A stretch of DNA of 64,000 nucleotides. Origin: Schlegelella_A sp036496385. Its GTDB lineage: Bacteria > Pseudomonadota > Gammaproteobacteria > Burkholderiales > Burkholderiaceae_C. The stretch lies in contig DASXLD010000003.1 of the NCBI GenBank assembly GCA_036496385.1, positions 1 to 64,000 of the forward strand, given 5' to 3'. Of this stretch, positions 52,147 through 60,996 are shown one piece after another. The notes below the pieces were generated by a model, which saw only the letters and a program-made list of their open reading frames with translations, did not search any database and was not told where the DNA came from. How positions within the stretch are numbered: the stretch's first letter is position 1; each line of letters starts with the position of its first letter. Position numbers and translations under genes: made by a program.

Positions 52147-53113
52147 GACGGTTCGCGTTGTCCGTCGCAACGCGTCCGATCCGCACCGCGGTGCCGCCGG
52201 GCTTGAGGTTGTGCGTGCCCGGCATGACCAGCACGGCATCGTCGTAGGGAGTCACCCAGACGTGGTCGCCGTCCCGCGCGATCGGCGTGCCCGCCTTCGC
52301 GATGACTGAGAGCCCGATCATCGGCACCAGGAAGCGAAAGTCGGCGCTGCGCGCGACCACCGGCTCGGTCACGCGCACGAGTCGCTGGACCGGTGGCAAC
52401 GGCAAGCGGACATGCGCCTGCACCCAATCGACGTCGGCCAGCCCTGTGAGGCCGAGAAAGCGCACGAGCGCGTCGATGGCGACGTCGCCGGCTGACTGCT
52501 CCCAATGCTGGCCGCACTCGATGAGCAGCGCGAGCTTGGGGCTGTGCGGATCGCCGAAGCCGCCGCGCTCGACCATGCGCACGCCGGCCGGATGGCCGGT
52601 GTCGATCAACAGGTCGGCGGGAACGCCGAGCTCGCGCGCGAAGGCGACGTTCTTCTCGACCGTGCCGCAGACCATCAGCGGCCGGCACGGTTCGCTCATG
52701 CTGTGGATGTCGAGCATCCGCTCGGCGGCGTCGACGAACGGCCGCAGCTCGCGCGCGCGCCGCAGCTCCACCGTGTCGCCCGCGCCGAAGAGCGCGGCAT
52801 CGGACCAGACGCGGTTGTAGTCCTCGTCGACCAGGCGCGAAGCGAAGGGTTCGTCCGGGTCGAAGCGCGCATAGGCGGCGACGTTCGCGAACGCCAGCGT
52901 CAAGCGGCCGCACCGCGGGCGAAAGCGCTCCGAGAGCAGCCAGTCGAGCGCGATCGCGCCGCAGATCTCGTTGCCGTGGGTCAGCGCCTGCACCATCACG
53001 TTCGCGCCGGGCCGCCCCGAATCGAAGGCATGGACCCAATCGACGCCGGTGCCGCCGTCCTGCCAGCGAGCGATGGCTGGCGGTTGAAGCTCCAGTGGTG
53101 GCGGCTCCGTCAT
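52139..53113 (-). CDS. Aspartoacylase/succinylglutamate desuccinylase-like zinc deacylase
   Basis: A 324-residue zinc-dependent carboxypeptidase-fold protein. Ligands are H46-G-N-E49 and H137 (DIHSMSEP). IECGQHWEQS supplies the general base Glu. The family (AstE/AspA) removes acyl groups from amino acids. The ATG overlaps the stop of the DJ-1-like gene upstream (ATGA), and the acylphosphatase overlaps its own end. With the importer genes upstream it probably processes an imported N-acyl or amide compound; inference. Confidence 0.85.
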   Translation of the reverse strand: MTEPPPLELQPPAIARWQDGGTGVDWVHAFDSGRPGANVMVQALTHGNEICGAIALDWLLSERFRPRCGRLTLAFANVAAYARFDPDEPFASRLVDEDYNRVWSDAALFGAGDTVELRRARELRPFVDAAERMLDIHSMSEPCRPLMVCGTVEKNVAFARELGVPADLLIDTGHPAGVRMVERGGFGDPHSPKLALLIECGQHWEQSAGDVAIDALVRFLGLTGLADVDWVQAHVRLPLPPVQRLVRVTEPVVARSADFRFLVPMIGLSVIAKAGTPIARDGDHVWVTPYDDAVLVMPGTHNLKPGGTAVRIGRVATDNANRHG

Positions 53114-53463
53114 CGGGACTTCCGCGCTGAGGGCGCTACGTTCACATAGGGTCCGAGCCGCGCGAGCGCATTCGCCACGTACGCCTCCTTCTCGCCCACC
53201 GGCGCCACGTCGTGCAGCGCCGTCGCCGCCGCCTCGATCCCTTCCGTGCGCGCGATGATCCACGCCGCCACATACGGTGACGCCAGACACCCGCCCGCCG
53301 TCGCGACGTTGCCTTCCGCATGGAACGGCTGGTTCAGCACCTCCACGCCGGCTTCCTGCACCAACGGCCTGGTCGTCAGGTCGGTGCATGCGGGGACGCT
53401 GCCCAGCAGCCCGAGCTTGGCGAGGATCAGCGTGCCGTCGAAGGTGAGGATCGCGATGTGCAT
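53110..53463 (-). pseudogene. DJ-1/PfpI-family gene with large internal in-frame deletion
   Basis: The first nine residues MHIAILTFD are a normal DJ-1/PfpI N-terminus. They run straight into GTLILAKLGLLGSVPACTDLTT, which in intact proteins lies just after the catalytic Cys (QCSG). Roughly 100 residues, including that cysteine and the first glutamate motif, are missing, so the 117-residue product cannot have the family's glyoxalase/chaperone chemistry. VATAGGCLASPYVAAWII and APVGEKEAYV follow as usual. The reading frame and the ATGA overlap with the next gene are kept. RBS weak. Confidence 0.8.
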
Positions 53464-53545
53464 GGTGGGGCGAGGCCGCGGTGTGCGGCGAGGCCGCAAT
53501 CATCGTAGACGAGCGGCCGCGATGGGCCGTGCGGCATGAAGACAC

Positions 53546-55066
53546 TCAGGCCGGCATCGCCGCTTCGATGATGTCTCGCTCCTGCGCGGTGGGCGGCAGA
53601 TCGGCGACGATGCGCGCGGCTCGCACCACCAGCACGCGGTGCGAGAGCGCGAGCAACTCCTTGAGGTCGGACGAGATGACCACGACCGCGACGCCTGCCT
53701 CGGCAAGCGACTCGATCACCCGATAGATCTCCTCGCGCGCGCCGACGTCGACGCCCCGGGTCGGCTCGTCGCACACCAGGAGGCGCGGCCGCGCCAGCAG
53801 GGCGCGCCCGAACAGCACCTTCTGCTGGTTGCCGCCACTCAGCCTGCGCACCGGCATGCGCAGCGAAGCCGAGACGAGCTGCAGCCTTGCGAGCGTCGGC
53901 GCCACGCTGGCCTGTTCGCGACGTGCCGTCAGCACGCCGAAGCGCACGATGCGCCCGAGCGAGGCGGCACTGGCGTTGCTCGCGACCGGCAGGTCGAGGA
54001 ACAGGCCGTCTCGCTTGCGGTCCTCGGTCAGGTAGACGATCCCGTGCTCGATCGCCTGCCTTGCGGAGCGGATCGTGAAGGGCGGCTCATCGCCGATGCG
54101 ATAGGTTGCGGTGGTCGCTAGGTCGAGCCCTGCGAGCCGGCGGGCGAGCCGCGTCCGGCCGCCGCCGACGAGGCCGCCGAGGCCGACGATCTCGCCGGCT
54201 CGCAGCTCCATCGCGACCGGCTCGGCAGCGCTCGGCCGGACTTCGACGACGACTTTGCTCGCACCCGAACGCCTCGGCGCTGCCGCCTCGCGATCGTCGA
54301 CCGCATGTCCCACCATCTGCCGCACCAGCTCGCCCCGGCTCACTGCGGCGGTCTCGCCCTCGAACACCTTGCGCCCGTTGCGCAGCACCGTCACGCGATC
54401 GGTGATCTCGAACGCTTCCTCGAGCCGATGCGACACGAACAGCACCAGCAGGCCCTTCGCTTTGAGACGCCGCACGATTTCGAACAGCCGGTCGCGCTCA
54501 CGCATCGACAGCACCGCGCTCGGCTCGTCGAGCGCGAGGATGCGTGTCGAGGCGGAGAGCGCGCGCGCGATCTCGACCAGCTGGCGGCCGGCCACGCTGA
54601 GCGTTCCGGCCGTCGCGTCGGGGTCGAGCGGCAATCCGTACGCGTCGAGCAGCTCGACGGTCTGGCGCCGCATCGCGCGCCGGTCGAGCGCGGCCCAGGC
54701 GGTGCGGGGCTCGCGCGCGAGCCAGACGTTCTCTGCCACCGTGAGCTGCGGCAGCACGGCCAGCTCCTGGTGCACCGAAGCGATGCCGGCCCGCGCCGCG
54801 TCCGCCGGCGACCGGAGCACGACCGGTCGGCCATCGAACCGGATCTCGCCGGCGCTCGGCGAGGTGATGCCACCGAGCACGTGCAGCAGCGTCGTCTTGC
54901 CGGCGCCGTTGGCGCCGAGCAGTGCGTGGACCTCGCCGGCGCGCGCCGCGAGGTCCACGCCTTCGAGCGCCCACATCGCGCCGTAACGCTTGCCGACTCC
55001 GCGCAGCTCGAGGAGCGGCGCCGTGCCTGGTGCCGGATCGGCTACGGCGCGCGATGCGTCAGGCAT
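53546..55066 (-). CDS. Sugar/nucleoside-type ABC importer ATP-binding protein (RbsA-like)
   Basis: A 506-residue protein of two ATPase domains in tandem. Domain one has GANGAGKTT, signature LSVAGRQLVEIARAL and Walker B ILALDEPSA. Domain two (from about residue 265) has a degenerate Walker A, GLVGGGRTRL, but a normal signature, RLSGGNQQKVLFGRALL, and Walker B LLVCDEPTRGVD. This asymmetry is the rule in RbsA/XylG/MglA. It is co-transcribed with the binding protein (29 bp) and two permeases. Confidence 0.93.
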   Translation of the reverse strand: MPDASRAVADPAPGTAPLLELRGVGKRYGAMWALEGVDLAARAGEVHALLGANGAGKTTLLHVLGGITSPSAGEIRFDGRPVVLRSPADAARAGIASVHQELAVLPQLTVAENVWLAREPRTAWAALDRRAMRRQTVELLDAYGLPLDPDATAGTLSVAGRQLVEIARALSASTRILALDEPSAVLSMRERDRLFEIVRRLKAKGLLVLFVSHRLEEAFEITDRVTVLRNGRKVFEGETAAVSRGELVRQMVGHAVDDREAAAPRRSGASKVVVEVRPSAAEPVAMELRAGEIVGLGGLVGGGRTRLARRLAGLDLATTATYRIGDEPPFTIRSARQAIEHGIVYLTEDRKRDGLFLDLPVASNASAASLGRIVRFGVLTARREQASVAPTLARLQLVSASLRMPVRRLSGGNQQKVLFGRALLARPRLLVCDEPTRGVDVGAREEIYRVIESLAEAGVAVVVISSDLKELLALSHRVLVVRAARIVADLPPTAQERDIIEAAMPA

Positions 55067-55095
55067 CGGGTTCGACGCAGCGCCGCCGCGGCGCC

Positions 55096-56178
55096 TCAGG
55101 CCTTGGGCTTGAAGTTCGCGGGCAGGTTGCTCGCCCACCAGTCGTCGGGCTTGTCCATCTCGGCGTATTTCGCCGCCTCGCCAGGCGCGATGTACTGCGA
55201 CGGGATCACGAGCCCGCGCGGCACCGGCTGGCCGGCGAGGATCTTGAGGCCGAGCTTGGTCGCTTCCTGGCCGGCGCGGGTCGGGAACGTGACCGCACCG
55301 CCTTTCTTGTTCTTCGCCACCCACTTCATCCAGCCGTTGTATTCGTCGCCCGGCGACATCACGACGCTCTTCGCGCGGCCGGCCTCCTCGAACGCTTCGA
55401 TGACACCCATCGACATCTGGCCGGCCGGCGAATACACGCCATCGATCTTCGGGTAACGCTGCAACAGGTTCTCGGTGATCTGCTTGGCCTTGGCGCGATT
55501 CCAGTCGCCATGCTCGGCCGCCAGCAGCTCGATGCCCGGATGCTTCGCCAGCACGTCCTTCAGCGCCGCGAGCTGGTCGACGGCGGCCGTCGTGCCGGCG
55601 ATCGGCAGCATCGCAAACACCTTGCCCTTGCCACCGAGGTCGGTGACGAAGTGCTGCGCCACCATCTCGCCGAGCGTGTACTGGTCGATGAACGCATTCG
55701 AGACCGTTCCGGCCGAATAGGTGAAGCCGCCGCCGGCGTTGACGGTCGGAATTCCTTTGGCGACGGCCTTTTCGAGCGCGGGCTGGATCGCCTTCTCGTC
55801 GACCGGCCAGTAGATGATCAGGCTCACGTTCTTCGCGATCAGGTCTTCGATGTCGGCGACCTGCTTGCCGGGGTTGAAGGCGGCGTCGGTGACGATCACG
55901 TCCTTGACGTCCTTGTGCAGCGATGCTTCCCAGCGGATGTGCTGCAGGCAGAACACGACCCAGGAGTTGCTCATGTAGCCGGCCGCGACGCCGATCGTGT
56001 ACGGCCCCGCCTTCTTGAACTTCGACGTGTCGACCGTCTCGGCCATCTGCTTCTTCTGCATGGCGCGGTCGGCCGGCTGGGCGCGTGCCGCGAGCGGCGC
56101 CAGCAGCGACGAGGCGCCGCCCATGGCAACGGCAAGCGAGCCGCCGACGAAGGTTCTGCGGGATGTCTGAATGCGCAT
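55096..56178 (-). CDS. Sugar-type ABC importer periplasmic binding protein (RbsB-like)
   Basis: A 360-residue binding protein. The signal is twin-arginine-like (TSRRTFVGGSLAVAMGGASSLL). The periplasmic-binding-protein type 1 fold shows YTIGVAAGYMSNSWVVFCLQ, IEDLIAKNVSLIIYWPVDEKAIQPALEKA, GGKGKVFAMLPIAGTTAAVDQLAALKDVL and PKIDGVYSPAGQMSMGVIEAFEEAG as its ordered sugar-recognition blocks. The ligand could be a sugar, a polyol or a nucleoside. It lies 45 bp after the permease gene. Confidence 0.92.
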   Translation of the reverse strand: MRIQTSRRTFVGGSLAVAMGGASSLLAPLAARAQPADRAMQKKQMAETVDTSKFKKAGPYTIGVAAGYMSNSWVVFCLQHIRWEASLHKDVKDVIVTDAAFNPGKQVADIEDLIAKNVSLIIYWPVDEKAIQPALEKAVAKGIPTVNAGGGFTYSAGTVSNAFIDQYTLGEMVAQHFVTDLGGKGKVFAMLPIAGTTAAVDQLAALKDVLAKHPGIELLAAEHGDWNRAKAKQITENLLQRYPKIDGVYSPAGQMSMGVIEAFEEAGRAKSVVMSPGDEYNGWMKWVAKNKKGGAVTFPTRAGQEATKLGLKILAGQPVPRGLVIPSQYIAPGEAAKYAEMDKPDDWWASNLPANFKPKA

Positions 56179-56223
56179 GGGGCCTCCTTGGTGAATGGTG
56201 CGCCTGGTGAGCCGAAAGCGACG

Positions 56224-57174
56224 TCAGCGATCGCGCCCCAGCCAGGCGTAGCCGGCGGAGGCCAGGATGATGATCGCGCCCTTCAGCACCAACTGCAGGT
56301 TGTAGTTGAAGCCGAGGATGTTGACCAGATTGAAGGCCATGAAAAGCACCAGTGTCCCGGCGACGGTGCCGAGCACCGTGCCGCGGCCGCCGCTGAACAC
56401 GGTGCCGCCCAGCACGATGGCGGCAAGCGCGTCGAACTCGAGGCCGCGGCCGGCAAAGGTGCTCGAGACGCCGGAGCGCGCCAGCAATGCGATGCCGCCG
56501 AGCCCTGCGAAGAGGCCCGAGATCACGTAGCACGCGAAGGTCACGCCCGCAACCGGCAGGCCCGACAGGCGTGCCGCCTCGCGGTTGCTGCCGATGAGGT
56601 AGATCTGGCGACCGAAGCGGGTGGTGCGCAGCACGATTTCCATCAGCGCGGCGATGCCGAGCATCGCGAGCGCCAGGACGGGCAGCACGTTGCCGAGCCG
56701 GTGGTTGAAGAACTCGCGAAAGCCCGGCGCGACGATGCCGCGCGCCGTGCCGCCGGAATAGAGCTGGGTCAGGCCATAGAGGGCGAGTCCCGAGCCGAGC
56801 GTCAGGATGAACGAAGACCCCGGGGCGGCGAGATTGAGAGCGCCGTTGATCGCACCCAGGCCCGCCGCGACGATCAGCGTCGTGCCGATTGCGACTGCGA
56901 TGTTGCCTGCCTCGCCCTGCATCAGCACCGCGCAGAACACGGCGCTGAACGAGATGATCGCGCCGATCGAGAGATCGACGGCGCCGAGGATCATGACCAG
57001 CGTCGTGCCGATCGCCGCGATGCCGACCGGCGCCGCCTGGCGCAGGATGTTGCCGACGTAGACCGGCTCCAGGAAGGCGTCGGAAAGGGCGATCGCCACT
57101 GCGTAGAGGAGGGCGAACACGAACACGATCGCCCAGCGGCCGAGGGCATCGCGCAGCGCGCCTGCCGCCGCCAT
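56224..57174 (-). CDS. Sugar-type ABC importer permease (RbsC-like, second)
   Basis: A 316-residue permease of the branched-chain/ribose superfamily, about eight to ten helices. AIGTTLVMILGAVDLSIGAIISFSAV is the first conserved block and FDALAAIVLGGTVFSGGRGTVLGTVAGTL is the cytoplasmic coupling block. It overlaps the first permease stop by one base (TGATG). Confidence 0.93.
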   Translation of the reverse strand: MAAAGALRDALGRWAIVFVFALLYAVAIALSDAFLEPVYVGNILRQAAPVGIAAIGTTLVMILGAVDLSIGAIISFSAVFCAVLMQGEAGNIAVAIGTTLIVAAGLGAINGALNLAAPGSSFILTLGSGLALYGLTQLYSGGTARGIVAPGFREFFNHRLGNVLPVLALAMLGIAALMEIVLRTTRFGRQIYLIGSNREAARLSGLPVAGVTFACYVISGLFAGLGGIALLARSGVSSTFAGRGLEFDALAAIVLGGTVFSGGRGTVLGTVAGTLVLFMAFNLVNILGFNYNLQLVLKGAIIILASAGYAWLGRDR

Positions 57175-58151
57175 CAGGGCGCCGCGACCGCGTCGGGGCT
57201 ATGAACGCCGCCCCTCGTCGCACCTCTTGTCGCAAGGATCGCGCCGACGACGATGATTCCCTTGGCGAGCGTCTGCACGAATGCCGAGACCTCGAGCAGG
57301 TTCAGCACGTTCGCGATCAGGCCGAGCAGCAGCACGGCGCCGATCGTGCCGACGATCGATGCCCGGCCGCCGGCGAGCGAGGTGCCGCCGAGCACGGCGG
57401 CAACGATGGCATCGAGCTCGAAGCCCTGGCCGGCGTTCGGATAGCCGGTGCCGAGCCGCCCCGCGACGAGCAGGCCACCGGCGGTGGCGCCGATGCCGGA
57501 GAGCATGAACGCGCCCCAGCGGACGCGGGCGACGTTGACGCCGGCGCGACGGGCGCTCTCGGCGTCGTCGCCGGTGGCGAGCAGGCGCAGGCCGAAGCGG
57601 GTGTGCCGCAAGAGGCCGTGCGCGAGCACGCCGACGCCCACCAGCAGCAGACCCGCGACCGGCCAGCCGAGCACGCGCTCGTTGGCGATCCAGCGCAGCG
57701 CGTCGGGAGCGCGGCCGACGCTGCGATCGGTGTAAGTGAAGATCGCGCCCTGCAGGATGCTCAGCGTTCCGAAGGTGAGGATCAGCGGCTCCAGGCGCAG
57801 ACGGTTGACCATCCAGCCGTGCGCGCTGCCGACGGCGGCACCGAGCGCCACCATGGCGAGCGCGACCGGCAGCAGCAGCTCGGCGCGGCCGTCGGTCAGT
57901 GCGCAGGTGAGCACCACCGACAGCCCGAGCAGCTGGCCGACCGAGAGATCGATCAACCCGGCAGCGATCACGAAGGTCTGGCCGATCGCGACGAAGCCGA
58001 GCGCCGCCGACTGCGTGATCACGTTGCCGAGGTTCGTCGGCGTGGCGAACCCCGGCACGAACAGCGTCGAGAGGACGACGCCAGCGACGAGCAAGCCGTA
58101 GATGCCGGCGTTGCGTGCCGACCGCGCCGCGGCGGCGGCGTCGAACGCCAT
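57174..58151 (-). CDS. Sugar-type ABC importer permease (RbsC-like, first)
   Basis: A 325-residue permease paralogous to the other (AIGQTFVIAAGLIDLSVGQLLGLSVV; FELDAIVAAVLGGTSLAGGRASIVGTIGAVL). Together the two form a heterodimeric channel. It overlaps the stop of the isochorismatase-like gene (TGATG), so translation is coupled along the operon. Confidence 0.93.
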   Translation of the reverse strand: MAFDAAAAARSARNAGIYGLLVAGVVLSTLFVPGFATPTNLGNVITQSAALGFVAIGQTFVIAAGLIDLSVGQLLGLSVVLTCALTDGRAELLLPVALAMVALGAAVGSAHGWMVNRLRLEPLILTFGTLSILQGAIFTYTDRSVGRAPDALRWIANERVLGWPVAGLLLVGVGVLAHGLLRHTRFGLRLLATGDDAESARRAGVNVARVRWGAFMLSGIGATAGGLLVAGRLGTGYPNAGQGFELDAIVAAVLGGTSLAGGRASIVGTIGAVLLLGLIANVLNLLEVSAFVQTLAKGIIVVGAILATRGATRGGVHSPDAVAAP

Positions 58152-58771
58152 CAGTCGAGCAGACGGATCACCGCAGCGCTGTCCTCGACCCAGCCGAACT
58201 TGCTTGCGAAGTTCTTCAGCGTGGCCGCGTGCAGGTCGGGCGCGAACGAAGAGACGGCGTCGCGCACGAGCGTCGTCCGAAAGCCGTGGTGGAAAGCCTG
58301 GCGCGCCGTCTCCTCGACGCAGATCTGCGTGACCGTCCCGGTCACCACCACCGACTCGACACCGAGCGAGCGCAGGACGGGCTCGAGCGTGGTGGCGTGG
58401 AAAGCGCCGTAGTTGAACTTCTCGATCTGGTGCTCACCCGGCAGCGGCGCGAGCTCGTCGATCACGGCCGTGCATTCCTCTTCGCGGCCGAGGTCCGGGT
58501 ACCAGCGGCGATGACCTTTCCAGCAGCACTTGGTCGGCGGCAGCGCCTGCGGCGACCACTCCCACAGCAGCACGGGGGCGGGGAAGGTGATGAACTTGGT
58601 GTAGACGACCGGGAGCTTCTTGGCGCGAAAGCAGTCGATCAACGACTGGTTCGCCGGGATCGTCGACCGCGCGTCGGCGACTTCGAGCGCAGCGCCGACA
58701 CGCACGAAGTCGTTCTGCATGTCGACCACCAGGAGAGCAGGCTTGCGGACGCGGTCGCGCGGTTCGATCAT
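58151..58771 (-). CDS. Isochorismatase-family cysteine hydrolase
   Basis: A 206-residue enzyme. The catalytic triad is Asp17 (LLVVDMQNDF), Lys near residue 119 (IEKFNYGAF) and Cys near residue 148 (TGTVTQICVEETARQA). The family hydrolyses amides, ureides, nicotinamide or biuret. It leads the importer operon, so the imported solute or its product is a likely substrate; which one is unknown. The promoter should lie in the 82 bp before the TIR gene's end. Confidence 0.9.
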   Translation of the reverse strand: MIEPRDRVRKPALLVVDMQNDFVRVGAALEVADARSTIPANQSLIDCFRAKKLPVVYTKFITFPAPVLLWEWSPQALPPTKCCWKGHRRWYPDLGREEECTAVIDELAPLPGEHQIEKFNYGAFHATTLEPVLRSLGVESVVVTGTVTQICVEETARQAFHHGFRTTLVRDAVSSFAPDLHAATLKNFASKFGWVEDSAAVIRLLD

Positions 58772-58804
58772 GGCGGTGTCCTGGGGGAGCGAGTGCCGAT
58801 GCTA

Positions 58805-58828
58805 GCGGAGCCGGGACGAAGGCCCCGC
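58805..58828 (-). terminator. Possible terminator after the TIR gene
   Basis: GCGGAGCC (58805-58812) and GGCCCCGC (58821-58828) pair with one mismatch, 26 bp beyond the TIR stop on the minus strand. No T-run. Confidence 0.4.
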
Positions 58829-58853
58829 TGCCGGACTCGAGGGCAGACGGGTG

Positions 58854-59825
58854 TCAGCGGTTGCCCGCGGGCGCGCTCGACGCCACTCGGCGGGCGACGA
58901 ACTCGACCGGCACGTGCGCGGAGCTGCCGCCTTCGGTCTGCATGACGAAGCGAAGCTCGTCGCCGACGAGCTGGCCGCGGTAGCGGTGCACGACCTCGGC
59001 GTTGGCAGCGGCCCCCGCCAGTTCGCCCGTCCGGGTGACGAAGCCCAGGCCCGCGCCGTCGATGCGGCTCTCGAGGACGCCGCGCGCGACGCCGAGGAAC
59101 GAGGCGCTGCCGTGCACGGCATCGCCTTCGCCGGAAAAGGCGAAGTGCTCGACGTAGCGGGCGCCGGGCCAGTCGTAGTCGACCTGGGCGCGCCATTCGC
59201 CGTTGACGGGCGGGCGCGCCGTCGGTGCACCGGCCTGCGCTTCGGGCGACGACGATCGCAGCTGCCACAGCGCGGTCGCCAGGGCAACGGCGGCCAGCGC
59301 GGCACCGGCCAGCCACCACTTCGTGAACGACCTACGCGTCGCCGGCGCCTGCGCTCCTTCGCCGAGCGCCTCCTCGACCTCTCGCAGCAGATGAGCCGTG
59401 TCGGCGGCGAAGCGCGAATTGTCGAGCTCGAGCGCGTTGCGCCCGGCCAGGGCGCGCAGCTCCGGCGGCAGCTGCGCCGGGTCGGGCATTGTCGTCCCGT
59501 CCAGCAGGACCGGAATGACGCGCATGCTCGGGACGGCGAGCCCGGCCGCGACTTCCTGGCGAACGAAATCGGCGTCGTCGCGGATGCGCGGCGGAGCGCC
59601 CTCGCGCTCGCCTAGCCAGCGCTTGCCGATCAGCGCCAGCAGCACCGCCGAGCCTCCGACCGAGCGCTGGATGACCTCGCTGAACGGCTGTCCGGCGTGG
59701 ATGTCGTCGACGTCGATGAAGACGGCATCGTCGCCGAAGCGGCGGCCGAGCTCGTTGCTGACGGCGCGCGCATAGCCCGCTGCATCGTCACGGCGGTAGC
59801 TGATAAAGATCCGAGGCTGGCCCAT
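58854..59825 (-). CDS. TIR-domain membrane protein with periplasmic beta domain
   Basis: A 323-residue protein. Residues 5-145 are a TIR domain (RIFISYRRDDAAGYAR, VFIDVDDI, AVLLALIGKRWL), with Glu91 in DFVRQEVAAG as candidate NAD-hydrolase glutamate. One transmembrane helix (WWLAGAALAAVALATALW) follows at about 170-187. The last 120 residues are beta-rich: GEWRAQVDYDWPGARYVEHFAF, FLGVARGVLE, HRYRGQLVGDELRFVMQTEGG. TIR domains in bacteria are NAD-cleaving defence enzymes or protein-interaction modules. The beta part would sense something outside the membrane. It stands alone. Confidence 0.85.
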   Translation of the reverse strand: MGQPRIFISYRRDDAAGYARAVSNELGRRFGDDAVFIDVDDIHAGQPFSEVIQRSVGGSAVLLALIGKRWLGEREGAPPRIRDDADFVRQEVAAGLAVPSMRVIPVLLDGTTMPDPAQLPPELRALAGRNALELDNSRFAADTAHLLREVEEALGEGAQAPATRRSFTKWWLAGAALAAVALATALWQLRSSSPEAQAGAPTARPPVNGEWRAQVDYDWPGARYVEHFAFSGEGDAVHGSASFLGVARGVLESRIDGAGLGFVTRTGELAGAAANAEVVHRYRGQLVGDELRFVMQTEGGSSAHVPVEFVARRVASSAPAGNR

Positions 59826-60033
59826 GGCGTCGGCGCCGAGTGGCGCGACGGCAGGATAGCGCCGCGAAGGAACAGTCTGTCGGCGAAGAGCCGTCGGCGA
59901 GCGGCATCCCGCGCCTTCTCACGCCGTTCGCATCGACTTCGACTTGCCTTCGCATCGCGGGTCGACACTGCGAGCCCTGGCAGGGCCGTCGGGCACCCGG
60001 CGTTCGGCCGATCGGGAGACGAAGGGAACCGCC
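59826..60033. other. Divergent intergenic region
   Basis: It lies between the TIR gene (minus) and the secreted protein (plus). No clear promoter motif was found. Confidence 0.3.
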
Positions 60034-60822
60034 ATGATCATGCATTGCCAACAGCTCCTGAGGCTCTCGGGATGGGTTGCGCCGCTCCTCGGCGCGTGCT
60101 GCCCGTTCGCCCAAGCAGCGGATGACGGCGCTTTGCTCCGCATCCGCCAGTCCGGCACGACGATCGAAAGCTTCGTTCCGCCGCAGCACCGCATCGCCGT
60201 CAAGGTCGAGGCAGACTTCGATGGCGATGGGCTGCGCGATGCGGCGCTCCTGGTGGTGCCCGACTGCAAGGAGCTCGCGGAGAGCTCTCCTCTGGAGCGG
60301 GAGCAATGCGAGGCGGACGGTCGGATGCTCGTCGTCGTCTTTCGCCAGGCGAAGGGCGGCTATCGGCTCTCGATCGCCAAGGAGATCCCCTCCGGGGTCG
60401 GCAACCACGGCGATCACTTCGAGGGCATGAAGCTCCGTGGCCGGACCTTGTCATTCGGCGGGGGCGGGTCGTCGTGCGCGGGCGGCTCCGGAGGAGAGCA
60501 GAGCTACCAGTTCCGCTACCAGGCCGGCGAGTGGGTCCTGATCGGTACCACGCAGTCGAGCTGGATGCGGTCCACCGAGTGCGGCGGCGAAGGCTTCGAT
60601 CGCAATCGCAACTTCTGCCCGGAGCTCGAGCTCGGTCGCGGCGAAGTCTGCGTCGAGGTCAGCCGCTCGGCGAACTTCAACACCTCGATCCAGGAATCGA
60701 CCTGGTCGATCCAGCCCACCGGCAGCGGTCGTGCCGAACAGAGCGAGCGCACGGTCGTCCAGCGCAAGCGCTTCGACAGGAAGCCGCTGGTCAGGATGAC
60801 CGACATCGCGCTGGAGTTCTGA
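60034..60822 (+). CDS. Secreted protein with calcium-loop-like motif, unknown function
   Basis: A 262-residue exported protein. A signal peptide (LSGWVAPLLGACCPFAQA) precedes VKVEADFDGDGLRDAALLVVPD, which resembles the DxDxDG calcium loop of FG-GAP/integrin-like or dockerin proteins. A conserved GGGGSSCAGGSGGEQSYQFRYQ segment and two later cysteines (STECGG, NFCPEL) follow. GAAGGG stands before the ATG. I do not know a family with an established role. It precedes the subtilase on the same strand by 174 bp. Confidence 0.65.
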   Translation: MIMHCQQLLRLSGWVAPLLGACCPFAQAADDGALLRIRQSGTTIESFVPPQHRIAVKVEADFDGDGLRDAALLVVPDCKELAESSPLEREQCEADGRMLVVVFRQAKGGYRLSIAKEIPSGVGNHGDHFEGMKLRGRTLSFGGGGSSCAGGSGGEQSYQFRYQAGEWVLIGTTQSSWMRSTECGGEGFDRNRNFCPELELGRGEVCVEVSRSANFNTSIQESTWSIQPTGSGRAEQSERTVVQRKRFDRKPLVRMTDIALEF

Positions 60823-60996
60823 CGCGAAGGAGCGCGACCGATCAAGCGCCGAGGCCGGCGTCGATGTCCTGACGTCGGGAATCCGCTGCACAGGGTCGAG
60901 CGGGCGATCGTGCAGCGGCCGCGTTGGCGGCCGCGTGAACAGCACCGCGAGCCGCCGGATATATTGCGGCTCCCCCTCTCGCCTCGTGAGGCAGCG

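Noticed and set aside
53546..57235. A single open frame of 1229 codons that would fuse the ABC ATPase with upstream sequence.
   Set aside because: Upstream of 55066 it is out of frame with the binding protein and permease and encodes only shadow sequence. The ATPase starts at MPDASR.
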